This document shows positions 50,715-64,000 of a DNA stretch of 64,000 nt, piece by piece. Origin of the DNA: Paenibacillus sp. Soil522. GTDB taxonomy: Bacteria; Bacillota; Bacilli; Paenibacillales; Paenibacillaceae. A program made the position numbers and the translations under genes. The notes under the pieces were generated by a model. That model saw nothing but the letters and a program-made list of their open reading frames with translations. It had not been told where the DNA came from and made no database searches. The stretch covers positions 23,417 to 87,416 of the forward strand of contig NZ_LMRV01000030.1 in assembly GCF_001428245.1 (NCBI RefSeq), read 5' to 3'. Positions within the stretch are counted from its first letter, which is position 1, and each line of letters opens with the position of its first letter.

Positions 50715-50915
50715 TTACAGCTTTACAACGTTTTCTGCTTGTGGTCCACGGTTGCCTTGAACAACGTTAAATTCTACGCGTTGTCCTTCTTCAAGAGTTT
50801 TGAAACCTTCGCCAGTGATTGCGGAGAAGTGTACGAATACATCGTTGCCGCCTTCAACTTCGATAAAACCGAAACCTTTTTCTGCGTTAAACCATTTAAC
50901 TGTACCTTGTTGCAT
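50715..50915 (-). CDS. Cold-shock protein (CspA/CspB family)
   Basis: 66-residue OB-fold RNA chaperone that melts RNA structures. RNP1 is KGFGFIEV and RNP2 is VFVHFSAI; starts [20 protein letters not shown] sits 8 bases before the ATG. Likely controlled by its long leader, which contains a 21-base hairpin. Several paralogues are usual, so cspB or cspC cannot be assigned. Confidence 0.95.
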   Translation of the reverse strand: MQQGTVKWFNAEKGFGFIEVEGGNDVFVHFSAITGEGFKTLEEGQRVEFNVVQGNRGPQAENVVKL

Positions 50916-50973
50916 GTGTAAAAACCTCCAAAAAAATAATATTAATATGCGCCTGGTTTGTCTTTAAACAAAA

Positions 50974-51032
50974 AATTCACACATTGGAAAGGGTTTCATG
51001 ACTATAATGACACCCTTTTCAATATGTGAATT
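50974..51032 (-). promoter_or_regulatory. Long hairpin in the cold-shock gene leader
   Basis: Arms 50974-50994 and 51012-51032, 21 bases with one mismatch and one wobble pair, loop 17 bases, followed on the minus strand by TTTTTT. It lies between the promoter and the coding region, 58 bases before the ATG. It resembles a terminator or a thermosensing leader. Confidence 0.7.
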
Positions 51033-51057
51033 CAGGTTCATATTATCGATTGATTTG

Positions 51058-51086
51058 AGTGTACTATACCCAGAATTAAAAAGCAA
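51058..51086 (-). promoter_or_regulatory. Promoter of the cold-shock gene
   Basis: Minus strand TTGCTT (51081-51086), 17-base spacer, TACACT (51058-51063). Gives a leader of about 135 bases. Confidence 0.6.
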
Positions 51087-51173
51087 GCGACGAGCTTAAA
51101 TATATTTTCCCATTTTGCCCAGAACACGGCGACTCCCAATTATTCCATAGTTCGGAAATCGCCGCCCCTATTT

Positions 51174-54041
51174 TTATTTACGTTTTTTGCGGACAAAAGC
51201 AGCTGTAGCGTTTCCGCCGCCTCCGCCCTTCTTCTTCCGCTTGCTCTTTCCAAGGCCGCCGCCGCTGTCATCGGGGCTAGGAGAATCTGAGCTCCGGCCG
51301 CCATTAAACACACCGCTCTGCGACGTATTCTTCCGCTTCGCGCCACCGCTGCTATCGCTCCGCCGGTTCCCGGATGCTCCGCGGCCATTGCCGCCTGGCC
51401 CGCCGCTGCTGCGGATGGGCAGGCCCCACATATCCGTGCGCGCACCGCTGCCGCGCGGCTGCTCACTGCCTTGGCCCGGCGGCAAATCCGCCTCTTGCCC
51501 CGGCCCACGCTCCGCCGGCGCATTCCCGCCGTCGTTCACGCCACCCCTGCCGCGCCGCTTGCTTCGACCGCGATCGCTATCAGGTGCATCGAGCCGCCAC
51601 GGATTCGCTTGCTCGACAATACCAATGCCGTCTCCGCCACGGTCCGCGCCTCCGCCGCCAAATCCACCCCGGCCAGCGCCGGCTTTGCCGCCTCGGCTTT
51701 TTCCGCCCGCGCCGGCACCTCGCTCGCTTCTTCCGCCTCGGCCGCCACTGCTATCTGCACCTTGCCTATTTCCGCCTTTGCCGCCTCTGCCGCGGTCTCC
51801 GAATCCACCTCGGGCGTCGCCGGGCTTGCCGCGCTTTTTACCGCCGTTAGCGCCATCGCTCGGTACTCCCTTATAGCCGCCGCGCGGCTTCATATCGACA
51901 AGCTCAAAGTCGATCGTATGCTCCGTCATGCTGACGCGTGTTACGCGAATCTTAACTTCATCGCCGATCCGGTACACCTTAGAAGTACGCTCTCCGACCA
52001 AAATCATATGCTGCTCGTGGAAATTGTAGTAATCATCCGACATATCGCTCAAACGAATCAAGCCCTCGACTGAATTATCCAATTCGATAAACATGCCAAA
52101 GCTCGTAACGCTGCTAATAATGCCTTCGAACTCTTCCCCAACCTTATCGAGCATGAACTCGCATTTTTTCAGCTGATCCGTATCGCGCTCCGCATCAACC
52201 GCCACCCGCTCGCGTTCCGATGATTGCTGCGCAATATCCGGCATCCGTGCAGAGAGCGCTTCATGGCGCGCTTCCGTCAATTGGCCGCCGCCATCCAGCA
52301 CCTCGCGCATGACCCGGTGTATGACTAAATCGGGATAACGGCGGATCGGCGATGTAAAGTGTGAATAAAACTCAGCTGCCAGACCAAAATGCCCTAAGCT
52401 CTCCGCGTCGTATTTGGCCTGCTTCATCGAACGTAGCATAACGGTCGAAATAACGGTCGCTTCCTTCGTACCGCGAATTTCCTCCAGCAGCGTCTGCAAT
52501 GCCTTCGGATGAACCGAATTGCCTTTACCCTTCACCACATAACCAAAATTCGCAGCAAACTGCACGAAATTGAGCAGCTTCTCTTGATTTGGGTCCTCAT
52601 GGATCCGGTAAAGAAACGGAACGCGCAGCCAATGGAAATGCTCGGCTACCGTCTCATTCGCCACCAGCATGAATTCTTCAATAATTTGTTCGGCTACCGA
52701 ACGTTCCCGTTTAATGATATCGACCGCTTTGCCGTTCTCATCAACGATGACCTTCGATTCCTGGAAGTCAAAATCGATTGCGCCGCGCTTCATCCGCTTC
52801 GAACGAAGATGCATAGCCAACTCTTCCATCATCCCGAACATATCAAGAAGGCCGGCATACCGCTCCTTGAGCTCCGTTTGCGGCTCTTCTTCCGTAGCCG
52901 TCAAAATATTCTTAACATTTGTATAAGTCATACGTTCTGTTGTACGGATCACGCTCGTAAACACATCATGGCGCACGCGCTTCAAGGAATTCGCATCAAA
53001 TTCCATTTCGCAAGAGAGTGTTAGCCGGTCAACCTGCGGATTTAGGGAGCAAATGCCGTTCGACAAACGATGCGGCAGCATCGGAATGACGCGGTCAACC
53101 AAATAAACGCTGCACCCGCGCCTGTATGCTTCCTGGTCAAGCTCTGAATTTTCCTTCACATAGTAGCCGACATCCGCAATATGTACACCAAGCAAGTAGT
53201 TGCCATTCTCCAGCCGCTTTACATGCACCGCATCGTCAAGATCCTTTGCATCCTCGCCATCAATCGTTACGATAGTTTCACCGCGCAGGTCCCGTCTGCC
53301 CTGTTTTATAATTTCTTCGTCTGTGATGGAATCGGGCGCTGCTTCAGCCTCGCGCATTACTTCATCAGGAAAGCCCTCCGGCAGCTGATGCTTGCGAATA
53401 ATCGACAAAATGTCGACGCCGGGATCATTCTTATGTCCTAAAATTTCGACAATTTCCCCCTCGGCAGCAGAACGGCCCTCAGGATACGACACAATTTTTA
53501 CGACGACCTTTTGGCCGGTAACAGCTCCTTGATAGCCGCCCTTCGGTATGAAAATATCCCGGTTAATCCGTTTATCATCCGGAACGACGAAAGCGTACGC
53601 CTCATGATCCTCGAACGTTCCGACGATTTGCGTGACGGCACGCTCAACGATCCGGACAACCTCGCCCTCCATCCGTCCGCCATGCTCGCTTCTCGAAGTG
53701 ACGCGAACGAGGATGATATCGCCGTTCATCGCGCTCTTCAAGTCATTCGCATGTAAATACACATCGCCATGATCCTTCTCATCCGGAATCAGGAAGCCAA
53801 AGCCCTTCGCATGCGATTGCAGCTTGCCCCGCAAAAGGTTCATTCGTTCCGGTACACCGTAATGATCATTTGGTGTTCGAATGATTTTCCCCTCATCCTC
53901 GAGCTTATTCAGCATTTTAAGGAAATCCTTGAACTCCGCTGCGTCTTCAATACCAAAATGCTTCTCAAGCTCCTGGTAATTCATCGGCTTATAAGCCGTC
54001 TCTCTCATAAAATCAAGCAGATCCTGCTCGTTAATGGCCAT
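51174..54041 (-). CDS. rnr: Ribonuclease R with long Gly/Arg-rich tail
   Basis: 3'-5' exoribonuclease that degrades structured RNA and works with tmRNA on defective mRNAs. 955 residues from [26 protein letters not shown] lies before this ATG. Domains: N-terminal helix-turn-helix, two cold-shock OB domains ([30 protein letters not shown]), the RNB domain with [20 protein letters not shown], and an S1 domain ([20 protein letters not shown]). From about residue 730 there are some 230 residues rich in Gly, Arg, Lys and Ser ([25 protein letters not shown]), far more than the basic tail of about 60-90 residues seen in most relatives. It follows secG by about 170 bases. Confidence 0.95.
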   Translation of the reverse strand: MAINEQDLLDFMRETAYKPMNYQELEKHFGIEDAAEFKDFLKMLNKLEDEGKIIRTPNDHYGVPERMNLLRGKLQSHAKGFGFLIPDEKDHGDVYLHANDLKSAMNGDIILVRVTSRSEHGGRMEGEVVRIVERAVTQIVGTFEDHEAYAFVVPDDKRINRDIFIPKGGYQGAVTGQKVVVKIVSYPEGRSAAEGEIVEILGHKNDPGVDILSIIRKHQLPEGFPDEVMREAEAAPDSITDEEIIKQGRRDLRGETIVTIDGEDAKDLDDAVHVKRLENGNYLLGVHIADVGYYVKENSELDQEAYRRGCSVYLVDRVIPMLPHRLSNGICSLNPQVDRLTLSCEMEFDANSLKRVRHDVFTSVIRTTERMTYTNVKNILTATEEEPQTELKERYAGLLDMFGMMEELAMHLRSKRMKRGAIDFDFQESKVIVDENGKAVDIIKRERSVAEQIIEEFMLVANETVAEHFHWLRVPFLYRIHEDPNQEKLLNFVQFAANFGYVVKGKGNSVHPKALQTLLEEIRGTKEATVISTVMLRSMKQAKYDAESLGHFGLAAEFYSHFTSPIRRYPDLVIHRVMREVLDGGGQLTEARHEALSARMPDIAQQSSERERVAVDAERDTDQLKKCEFMLDKVGEEFEGIISSVTSFGMFIELDNSVEGLIRLSDMSDDYYNFHEQHMILVGERTSKVYRIGDEVKIRVTRVSMTEHTIDFELVDMKPRGGYKGVPSDGANGGKKRGKPGDARGGFGDRGRGGKGGNRQGADSSGGRGGRSERGAGAGGKSRGGKAGAGRGGFGGGGADRGGDGIGIVEQANPWRLDAPDSDRGRSKRRGRGGVNDGGNAPAERGPGQEADLPPGQGSEQPRGSGARTDMWGLPIRSSGGPGGNGRGASGNRRSDSSGGAKRKNTSQSGVFNGGRSSDSPSPDDSGGGLGKSKRKKKGGGGGNATAAFVRKKRK

Positions 54042-54172
54042 AATTGTTTTTCTCCTCGCAAACCTGTCCAAATACTATAGTGTCGCCTGCAACAGGTTGA
54101 TAGATTATCATATAACATGTAGTATACACGAAATAGCTGTCGCGCATCCGCGAATATGATGAAAATACAAAA

Positions 54173-54195
54173 AAAGCGAGGAATATCCTCGCTTT
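54173..54195 (-). terminator. Terminator after secG
   Basis: AAAGCGAGGA/TCCTCGCTTT arms, 15 bases past the secG stop, followed by T5 on the minus strand. rnr therefore needs its own promoter or readthrough. Confidence 0.85.
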
Positions 54196-54210
54196 CTGCA
54201 TGTGTATCGG

Positions 54211-54447
54211 TTATTGTTTTACGAAGTAAGAAACAACAAGCGCCAATATGAAGAAGCCAACTGCAAGAACAACTGTCAAACGCTGCAAGAACAAATCCAA
54301 ACCGCGCGCCTTCTGTTTGCCGAACAGGTGCTCAGCGCCGCCCGTAATAGCCCCGGACAAGCCTGCACTCTTACCCTTTTGCAGCAAAACGACAGCAATC
54401 AGGCCGACAGAAAATATAGCGAGCACGATCTTCAATAAGATTTCCAT
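54211..54447 (-). CDS. secG: Preprotein translocase subunit SecG
   Basis: 78 residues with two membrane helices ([20 protein letters not shown] and [19 protein letters not shown]) joined by the conserved cytoplasmic loop [20 protein letters not shown]. It aids SecYE in protein export. Starts with ATG after GGAGG. The secG-rnr-smpB order is standard in Bacillota. Confidence 0.95.
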   Translation of the reverse strand: MEILLKIVLAIFSVGLIAVVLLQKGKSAGLSGAITGGAEHLFGKQKARGLDLFLQRLTVVLAVGFFILALVVSYFVKQ

Positions 54448-54698
54448 TTATTCCACCTCCAGCATAGGAGCTCCGTAAAAACACGTAAATTGAGTTTACC
54501 ATAGCTGGGCGCTAATTACAATAGGACAACCCGCAGATCGGTCAATTACGAAAATCCATGCGCCTTCAAATATTGATAATTGTTTTACGAGCAAGCGTAA
54601 ACGGCTGTCGCCGTCCTTTGGCGGCAACAACTCGTTTCGCGGTGAAATATAAGCTTATTTATAAATGTGAAACTTATAAATTCTTATATTTTAAAAAA

Positions 54699-54729
54699 AG
54701 AAGGGAATGCCCATAGGGCACACCCTTCT
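54699..54729 (-). terminator. Terminator of the glycolytic operon, in the 305-base gap eno-secG
   Basis: AGAAGGG/CCCTTCT outer arms and TGCCC/GGGCA inner arms, followed by T7 on the minus strand. The rest of 54448-54752 is AT-rich and holds no gene; a CGTCCTTTGGCGG-type element lies near 54615. Confidence 0.88.
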
Positions 54730-54752
54730 CGAAAAGCCGCTAACGCGTCTTA

Positions 54753-57607
<2,855 letters not shown>

Positions 57608-57608
57608 C

Positions 57609-58367
57609 TTACTTGGCCCCCTCGACCAGTGCAATATAGGATGCAGGCTCAAGGCTGGCGCCGCCTACAAGTGCGCCGTCGATGTCGGCTTGACCCAAGT
57701 ACTCAGCTACATTATTAGGCTTCACGCTGCCGCCGTATTGGATACGAACAGCATCTGCAGTCGCTTGATCATAAAGACCTGCAACAACGCTGCGGATGTA
57801 ACCGATCACGTCTTGTGCATCCTCGGAAGTTGACGATTTGCCAGTTCCAATTGCCCAGATTGGCTCGTATGCAATGACGACTTCAGCCGCTTGTGCCGCG
57901 GAAACGCCTTGGAAAGCCGCTTCTGTTTGCACTTTACATACATCCTTCGTTTGTCCTGCTTCACGCTCTTCCAGCTTCTCGCCTACGCAGACGATCGGCA
58001 GCAAGCCGTTTTTAAACGAAGCGTGAACTTTCTTGTTTACGATCTCGTCCGACTCCGCAAAATAAGCGCGGCGCTCGGAATGACCGATAATAACATATTT
58101 CACGCCAAGATCCTTCAGCATAACGCCGCTGATTTCACCTGTAAATGCGCCGTTGTCTTCAAAGTGAACGTTTTGCGCTCCGATTGCGATTGAAGTGCCC
58201 TTTGCTGCTTCTACAAGCGCCGGAAGCGCCGTGAAAGGCGCGCAGATCACGCTCTCTACACCGTCAACCTCAGCCTTGCCTTTAACTTCGGTGAAAAATG
58301 TTACAGCCTCGGATACCGTTTTGAACATTTTCCAGTTACCTGCAATAATCGGTTTTCTAGTACTCAT
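57609..58367 (-). CDS. tpiA: Triosephosphate isomerase
   Basis: Interconverts dihydroxyacetone phosphate and glyceraldehyde 3-phosphate. 252 residues. [16 protein letters not shown] contains Asn/Lys of the active site; catalytic His in VIIGHSERR and Glu in [12 protein letters not shown]; phosphate loop [17 protein letters not shown] ribosome site. Adjacent to gpmI with one-base spacing. Confidence 0.97.
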   Translation of the reverse strand: MSTRKPIIAGNWKMFKTVSEAVTFFTEVKGKAEVDGVESVICAPFTALPALVEAAKGTSIAIGAQNVHFEDNGAFTGEISGVMLKDLGVKYVIIGHSERRAYFAESDEIVNKKVHASFKNGLLPIVCVGEKLEEREAGQTKDVCKVQTEAAFQGVSAAQAAEVVIAYEPIWAIGTGKSSTSEDAQDVIGYIRSVVAGLYDQATADAVRIQYGGSVKPNNVAEYLGQADIDGALVGGASLEPASYIALVEGAK

Positions 58368-58406
58368 GCGTAAACCTCCTCGTTTGATTCATTTATGGTA
58401 AAGCTA

Positions 58407-59591
58407 TTATTTATCGTTAAGCGCTACAACGCCAGGAAGAACTTTACCTTCCATAAACTCTAGGGAAGCGCCGCCGCCTGTAGAGATGAAATCCATTTTG
58501 TCAGCCAGTCCGAATTTCTCAGCTGCTGCAGCCGAATCGCCGCCGCCGATTACCGTGTAGCCAGTTGTTTCAGCACATGCTTGAGCAACCGCTATCGTAC
58601 CATGCGCAAAAGGCTCAATTTCGAATACGCCCATTGGTCCGTTCCATACGACCAGCTTGGAGTTTTTGATCACGTTAGCATAAAGCTCACGCGTTTTAGG
58701 TCCGATGTCGATGCCTTCCCAATCAGCAGGGATGCCGTCAACGTCAACGATTTGCGTGTTGGCATTCGCGCTGAAATCGTCCGTTACAACAACATCAACC
58801 GGGATTAAGAAGTTTTTGCCGAGCTTCTTCGCTTTTTCTATGAACTCAAGCGCCAAATCAAGCTTGCTGTTATCAACAAGTGATTTGCCGATTTCATGGC
58901 CTTGTGCTTTGAAGAAAGTATAAGACAAGCCGCCGCCGATAATCACATTGTCTGCAATTTCCAACATTTTGTCGATAACCGCGATTTTGTCTTTTACTTT
59001 GGAACCGCCAACGATTGCTGTGAAAGGACGCTCTGGGTTGTTAAGCGCCTTGCCCAGCACCTCAAGCTCTCTCTCCATAAGCAGACCCGATACAGCCGGC
59101 AGGATATGCGCAATGCCTTCAGTCGATGCGTGAGCGCGGTGTGCGGCGCCGAATGCGTCGTTAACGAACAGATCAGCTAGCTTAGCGAAAGCTTTCGCCA
59201 GTTCCGGATCATTCTTCTCTTCGCCTTCGTAGAAACGCACGTTTTCAAGCAGCAGCACATCTCCGTTGTTAAGTGCCGCAACTTGCGCTTCAACCGTTTC
59301 GCCGATTGCTTCGTTCGCTTTCGTTACCTGCTTGCCGAGCAGCTCGGACAGACGCACTGCGGAAGCCGTGTGACGAAGCTCTTCGACTACTTGACCATTC
59401 GGGCGGCCCAAGTGGCTTGCAAGAATAACTTTAGCGCCTTTTTCAATCAAGAAGTTGATCGTAGGAAGCGTTTCACGAATTCGTTTGTCATCCGTAATTT
59501 TACCGTCCTCGAGCGGCACGTTGAAATCAACGCGAACAAATACCCGTTTACCAGCTAGTTCTGCTACATCACGTACACTTTTCTTATTCAT
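58407..59591 (-). CDS. pgk: Phosphoglycerate kinase
   Basis: Makes ATP from 1,3-bisphosphoglycerate. 394 residues. The motif [20 protein letters not shown] binds substrate, followed by SHLGRPNG; the C-terminal ATP site includes [13 protein letters not shown] and [10 protein letters not shown]. Start at 59591, with GGGAGG 9 bases upstream, one codon after a TTG. A terminator-like hairpin separates it from gapA. Confidence 0.97.
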   Translation of the reverse strand: MNKKSVRDVAELAGKRVFVRVDFNVPLEDGKITDDKRIRETLPTINFLIEKGAKVILASHLGRPNGQVVEELRHTASAVRLSELLGKQVTKANEAIGETVEAQVAALNNGDVLLLENVRFYEGEEKNDPELAKAFAKLADLFVNDAFGAAHRAHASTEGIAHILPAVSGLLMERELEVLGKALNNPERPFTAIVGGSKVKDKIAVIDKMLEIADNVIIGGGLSYTFFKAQGHEIGKSLVDNSKLDLALEFIEKAKKLGKNFLIPVDVVVTDDFSANANTQIVDVDGIPADWEGIDIGPKTRELYANVIKNSKLVVWNGPMGVFEIEPFAHGTIAVAQACAETTGYTVIGGGDSAAAAEKFGLADKMDFISTGGGASLEFMEGKVLPGVVALNDK

Positions 59592-59653
59592 CAATGAAAC
59601 CTCCCGGAAAATTGTTATGGAAAGGTATAAATATAAGACTACAAAAAAAAGAA

Positions 59654-59680
59654 GGGCGCTCCTTCAAAGAAGAAACGCCC
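59654..59680 (-). terminator. Partial terminator between gapA and pgk
   Basis: GGGCG/CGCCC arms and then TTCTTTTTTTT on the minus strand. It could give more gapA than pgk mRNA. A second hairpin (GGACTTT/AAAGTCC) lies at about 59713-59750. Confidence 0.7.
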
Positions 59681-59765
59681 CCATGATTCACGACTCCTAG
59701 AAGCCGCAAATCAAGGACTTTAGCTCCGCATGCGCGAGAGGCCAAAGTCCGTCCGCCTTCTTTGC

Positions 59766-60773
<1,008 letters not shown>

Positions 60774-60886
60774 TTATTTCCTCCTAAGCGTTTTTAAAAG
60801 ATTAATATATATATTTCAAGATGTTTTGCTGCGGACATAGCTAGCCCACTTGCAAATCATCATGATTCCTCATTGCTTGTTGCTGC

Positions 60887-61924
60887 TTAATCCTTCTCTA
60901 GCTCGATCAAGGCGACAATTTCCAGTGCTGCCGCTTCATCGGTAATGAGCACGTCATTGTGTCCAAAGCGCATAATCGCCGCTATAGCCTCGCCTTTGCT
61001 CTTGCCGCCGGCTATGCCTATAACAACTTCAGTTTTAACAATATCCTCGAGTCGTAACCCTACCGTCTGCATTTTGTGCACGACAGCGCCTTTGCGGTCA
61101 AAATAAAATCCGAACGACTCTGCAAGCGCACCTTCAGCTTCCATAGCGTCGATGATCTCACGGTCCAGCCGTCTGCGTCTTGCCATTACGATAGCATCCC
61201 CGATTCCGTGTACAACGATGCGGGCACTGCGAATGACATCCACAACTTCCCGAATATTGGGCTCCTGCATAATGGACGCGAACGCTTCCTCGCCTAGATG
61301 ATCCGGTACGTGCAGAAGCCTGTACTGCGCTCCTGTGCGCTTCGCCATCATGGAAGCAATGGTATTGGCTTGATAATCCAAGCTCTCGCCAAGTCCGCCC
61401 CTAGCTGGTACAAAAAAATTCGTCTTCAGCTGCGTGGAACTGGATATTTGATTCGAAAGCTGCGCAATTGTCGTTCCGCCAGTAACCGCCACAACGTCAT
61501 TAGGCTGCATTACCTTAGTGAGCACCTGACATCCCGCACGGCCCAGCTCCCGCTTCGTCTGAGCGGAGACTTCAGAATCGCCGGCTACAATAATGACCTG
61601 CGACAGTCCGTAATGGCTGCGTATTCTTTCCTCCAGCTCGGATAGTCCGAACATGGTCTTGTAGAAAGGCTCAAGCTGTTCTAATAAAAACTTGCCTGAA
61701 TCGCTAATTCGCATGCCCCCTGAATGGATCTCGAGCAGTCCTTGCGTTTTCAGAAAATCGGTCTCCGCCCGAAGCACCCGCTCCGTCATCGATAATGCCG
61801 ACGCCAACGTTCGACGCCCGATTAAATCCGACAGCATTACCTGGTGCAGAATCGAATACCGTTTCTTCATGACATCGAGCAGATCCGGCACAAGCTGCTG
61901 CTGCAGTTCAACGATCTGACGCAT
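60887..61924 (-). CDS. cggR: Central glycolytic genes regulator
   Basis: SorC-family repressor of the gapA operon, released by fructose 1,6-bisphosphate. 345 residues. The N-terminal HTH covers VMLSDLIGRRTLASALSMTE; the C-terminal effector domain has VAVTGGTTIAQLSNQI and PARGGLGES. First gene of the cggR-gapA-pgk-tpiA-gpmI-eno operon. Its own promoter carries the operator. The 116 bases before gapA are the place where mRNA is processed in Bacillus. Confidence 0.93.
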   Translation of the reverse strand: MRQIVELQQQLVPDLLDVMKKRYSILHQVMLSDLIGRRTLASALSMTERVLRAETDFLKTQGLLEIHSGGMRISDSGKFLLEQLEPFYKTMFGLSELEERIRSHYGLSQVIIVAGDSEVSAQTKRELGRAGCQVLTKVMQPNDVVAVTGGTTIAQLSNQISSSTQLKTNFFVPARGGLGESLDYQANTIASMMAKRTGAQYRLLHVPDHLGEEAFASIMQEPNIREVVDVIRSARIVVHGIGDAIVMARRRRLDREIIDAMEAEGALAESFGFYFDRKGAVVHKMQTVGLRLEDIVKTEVVIGIAGGKSKGEAIAAIMRFGHNDVLITDEAAALEIVALIELEKD

Positions 61925-61985
61925 CTCTCATCCTTCACTCCATCGGCCTACAGCGTATTCGGTTTAAATATGCTGGACTCATTAT

Positions 61986-62045
61986 GTCCCACATCTCCAT
62001 TTCAAGTCCCACCTTTATTTTATCGGAAATATTTAATTGAAGCAA
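61986..62045 (-). promoter_or_regulatory. cggR operon promoter and CggR operator
   Basis: Minus strand TTGCTT (62040-62045), 17-base spacer, TAAAAT (62017-62022). Just downstream are two TGGGAC elements, GGTGGGACTTGAAA and GATGTGGGACATAA, about 20 bases apart. The paired GGGAC repeats match the CggR operator pattern of Bacillus and lie where bound CggR would block elongation. Confidence 0.75.
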
Positions 62046-62257
62046 TAGCCGTTTTTCATTTGAAAACGGTTTCCGTCACATTTTTCACAAAATTAATTTT
62101 TGAATTGATCTTGCTTTCACAACTATAATAGCATATAATAAATTTTGCGACTATTTTCAAATATAAGATGGTATAGGTTTCAATCTAAATTAGGCTTATA
62201 TTACATCGTAAAACGTTAGCCTAACCATCAAGGATGGCTTTAGCCGTTTATGATTGT

Positions 62258-62332
62258 GCGCCCGTGGTCCAATGGATATGACGCAGCCCTCCGAAGGCTG
62301 AGATCTAGGTTCGATTCCTTGCGGGCGCGCCA
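62258..62332 (+). tRNA. tRNA-Arg (anticodon CCG)
   Basis: 75 bases with CCA encoded. Acceptor stem GCGCCCG/CGGGCGC, anticodon stem GCAGCC/GGCTG with loop CTCCGAA giving anticodon CCG (reads CGG), and T-loop GGTTCGATTCC. Lies between cggR and clpP. A common integration site, but no element is seen here. Confidence 0.93.
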
Positions 62333-62431
62333 CAACACTTCCTAGCCTTTTAAGCTCGCAACTCCTATCATGATACATACTAACCGTTCCTATACGCTGG
62401 AACGGTTTTTTTATTTCGATTAAAGGACTCG

Positions 62432-62471
62432 TTTGACTATCTTTGACTTTTGACTTTTCATCCGTTATTAT
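62432..62471 (+). promoter_or_regulatory. clpP promoter with CtsR operator
   Basis: TTGACT (62443-62448), 17-base spacer, TATTAT (62466-62471). TTTGACT heptads lie at 62432-62438, 62442-62448 and 62449-62455; read on the minus strand the first two give AGTCAAA-GAT-AGTCAAA, an exact CtsR site. It overlaps the -35 box, so CtsR would repress clpP until heat or protein stress. Confidence 0.88.
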
Positions 62472-62516
62472 GAGAATACGATTTAACCATTCATTGTTTT
62501 GAGGAGGGGGCTTACG

Positions 62517-63107
62517 TTGGATATGAATTTCGTTCCTATGGTTATTGAGCAAAACAATCGGGGTGAGCGTGCGTATGACATTTACTCTCGCCTATTGAAA
62601 GATCGCATTATTTTTCTAGGATCAGGTGTAAATGACGTGGTGGCCAACTCCATCATTGCTCAATTGCTTTTCCTGGCTGCAGACGATCCTGAGAAAGACA
62701 TTTCACTTTATATTAACAGCCCAGGCGGTTCGATTACGGCAGGCATGGCTATCTACGATACGATGCAATACATTAAACCGGACGTGTCCACTATTTGTGT
62801 CGGCATGGCCGCTTCCATGGGTGCCTTCCTGCTAACTGCAGGCGCTATAGGTAAACGATACGCGCTTCCAAACAGCGAAGTAATGATTCACCAGCCGCTC
62901 GGCGGCGCAGAAGGTCAAGCAAGCGATATCGCTATTCGCGCGAAACGCATCCTGGGTATGCGCGACAAGCTGAACGGCATCTTGGCAGAGCGCAGCGGAC
63001 AGCCGCTTGAGCGCATCGAGAAAGATACCGACCGCGATTACTTCATGAGCGCGGAAGAAGCGAGAGCATACGGTCTTGTCGATAAGGTTATTGAGAAGCT
63101 GGCATAA
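62517..63107 (+). CDS. clpP: ATP-dependent Clp protease proteolytic subunit
   Basis: Serine protease core that works with ClpC, ClpX and ClpE. 196 residues. The catalytic Ser is in [13 protein letters not shown], His in [11 protein letters not shown], Asp in [12 protein letters not shown]. The TTG at 62517 has GAGGAGG nine bases upstream, while the ATG two codons later is 15 bases away, so TTG is the likely start. Degrades tmRNA-tagged proteins among others. Confidence 0.95.
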   Translation: MDMNFVPMVIEQNNRGERAYDIYSRLLKDRIIFLGSGVNDVVANSIIAQLLFLAADDPEKDISLYINSPGGSITAGMAIYDTMQYIKPDVSTICVGMAASMGAFLLTAGAIGKRYALPNSEVMIHQPLGGAEGQASDIAIRAKRILGMRDKLNGILAERSGQPLERIEKDTDRDYFMSAEEARAYGLVDKVIEKLA

Positions 63108-63130
63108 TCGCTTATAGAAACTTAAAGCAA

Positions 63131-63171
63131 AAAAAGAGCAGGCCGGAGACAACTCCAGGCCTGCTCTTTTT
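63131..63171 (+). terminator. Terminator of clpP
   Basis: Perfect 14-base arms AAAAAGAGCAGGCC/GGCCTGCTCTTTTT with T run. Confidence 0.92.
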
Positions 63172-63215
63172 TTGCTCAATTATACAAGCTCTAATGCGCC
63201 TCACACACAAAAAAA

Positions 63216-63236
63216 AGAGCTGCCGCCGCAAGCTCT
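63216..63236 (-). terminator. Terminator of the crh-like gene
   Basis: AGAGCT/AGCTCT arms and eight T on the minus strand, about 35 bases past the stop codon. Confidence 0.75.
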
Positions 63237-63268
63237 ATGCGAACCTGCGTGACTTCTCCCCTTCTGCA

Positions 63269-63538
63269 TTATTGGTTTTCCAGCTCTTCTTTGCTTACCA
63301 AAGCGACTAAAGCGTTTACAGCCTGTTCTGCATCCGAACCCTCTGCACTTATGGATACTTCAGTGCCAGAACTGATTGCTAAGCTCATTATACCCATAAT
63401 GGATTTAGCGTTCACTTTTTTGTCATCTTTCTCTACAAATACCTCGGAGGAAAATTTGTTCGCTTCTTGTACGAATAATGCTGCAGGTCTTGCATGAAGT
63501 CCCGTCTTAAGACGAACTACTACCGGAAGCCTTGTCAT
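63269..63538 (-). CDS. Crh-like HPr-family protein that keeps His15
   Basis: 89 residues from MTRLPVVVRLKTGLHARPAA. It sits in the crh position next to whiA and resembles Crh more than HPr (AALFVQEANKFSSEVFVEKD, KKVNAKSIMGIMSLAIS). Ser46 for HPr kinase is in AKSIM. In Bacillus Crh residue 15 is Gln, so it cannot carry EI phosphate, but here residue 15 is His, in GLHARPAAL. So it could act both in catabolite control through CcpA and as a PTS phosphocarrier. The start at 63538 is preferred to 63547, which lies too close to the GGGGG site. Confidence 0.85.
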   Translation of the reverse strand: MTRLPVVVRLKTGLHARPAALFVQEANKFSSEVFVEKDDKKVNAKSIMGIMSLAISSGTEVSISAEGSDAEQAVNALVALVSKEELENQ

Positions 63539-63689
63539 GGAAACCATACCCCCTATATTTTACTCAATCATTAGCATGCGGCACTAGCGTAACGGCTCTA
63601 TTTGCCGTCTTCTGGCTGCAAAAGCTCGTTTTCCAAATTCATCTTGAATTATTATATCATTATACCAGCTGATGCACTAGGATGAAAGC

Positions 63690-64000
63690 TCACACGCCGC
63701 GGATTTTTTCCGCAAGCTCGTCAATTTTGCGCAAACGGTGATTTACGCCTGATTTACTGACCTTGCCACCCAGCATTTCGCCAACCTCTGTCAGATTCAT
63801 ATCGGGATGCTGCAGCCTAATTTCGGCAACCTCCTTCAATTTATCAGGCAGGCTATCCAGCCCTACTTCACGCTGCAGCAACTTAATGTTCTCAATCTGA
63901 CGAACAGCCGCTCCGATCGTTTTGTTCAGATTAGCCGTTTCGCAATTGACGATCCGGTTTACTGAGTTACGCATGTCGCGCATAATTCGAACATCCTCAA
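63690..64000 (-). CDS. whiA: WhiA, C-terminal part
   Basis: Runs off the right edge. The visible end reads [20 protein letters not shown], then [20 protein letters not shown] and [20 protein letters not shown], the C-terminal HTH of WhiA, a DNA-binding protein of the sporulation/cell-division class related to homing endonucleases. In Bacillus it lies in the yvcJ-yvcK-whiA-crh cluster, as here. Confidence 0.92.
   Translation of the reverse strand, partial: EDVRIMRDMRNSVNRIVNCETANLNKTIGAAVRQIENIKLLQREVGLDSLPDKLKEVAEIRLQHPDMNLTEVGEMLGGKVSKSGVNHRLRKIDELAEKIRGV

Noticed and set aside
51187..51876. Long proline-rich plus-strand ORFs opposite the end of rnr
   Set aside because: They are the complement of the GC-rich Gly/Arg tail codons of RNase R and have no ribosome site.

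Overview
The window looks like chromosome of a Paenibacillus-type spore former (Bacillota, Paenibacillaceae). The evidence is the gene order cggR-gapA-pgk-tpiA-gpmI-eno, secG-rnr, smpB next to tmRNA, clpP near a crh-like gene and whiA, an SspH spore protein, strong GGAGG ribosome sites, and Gram-positive control sites (cre, CtsR, CggR, Fur). No phage structural genes, transposases, integrases or CRISPR arrays were seen.

Layout. 1-3.5 kb: the start of an acyltransferase gene, a cell-wall amidase, an alpha/beta-hydrolase remnant, a polysaccharide-deacetylase-like protein whose metal-site histidines are gone, and a small HTH protein. 3.5-9.5 kb: a self-contained fructose PTS operon on the minus strand (fruR-fruK-EIIBC-EIIA-HPr-EI), with a cre site on its promoter and a repeated element that may be the FruR operator. 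9.5-12.3 kb: azoreductase, KinB-like kinase, thioredoxin-like protein. 12.4-16.9 kb: a SNF2 helicase overlapped by a SWIM-less companion, then a short Doc toxin. 17.0-18.7 kb: hflX behind a leader that looks like a translation-controlled transcription attenuator. 18.8-23 kb: aldo/keto reductase, msrA, an ArsR/SRPBCC operon, a TfoX-like protein, DUF421 and sspH. 23-28.5 kb: a Fur-controlled nickel/metallophore-type ABC importer with a remnant of an MFS exporter inside the operon. 28.8-32.3 kb: a sugar oxidoreductase, an orphan RepB-type primase and a MurF-like ligase without its N-terminal domain.

32.4-48.6 kb is the accessory part. It holds a GH114-like lipoprotein, glgCD under a cre site, a sugar ABC locus in decay (frameshifted permease, DUF2961 gene with a nonsense codon, gutted AraC regulator), a beta-helix lipoprotein, a SWIM protein, a class II aldolase and a chimeric ORF. 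Four copies or relics of the tmRNA 3' end, all in the orientation of the intact ssrA, lie at about 32.45, 46.6, 46.7 and 47.95 kb. This pattern fits repeated integration at the 3' end of ssrA followed by loss of the integrases.

48.6-64 kb is conserved core: tmRNA, smpB, cutC, a cold-shock gene with a long structured leader, RNase R with an unusually long Gly/Arg-rich tail, secG, the glycolytic operon under CggR, tRNA-Arg, clpP under a CtsR site, a crh-like gene that keeps His15, and the end of whiA.

Themes that join the genes are carbon control (PTS, Crh, cre sites, CggR), ribosome rescue (tmRNA, SmpB, RNase R, HflX) and metal uptake. Positions of motifs were read by eye; no database search was run.
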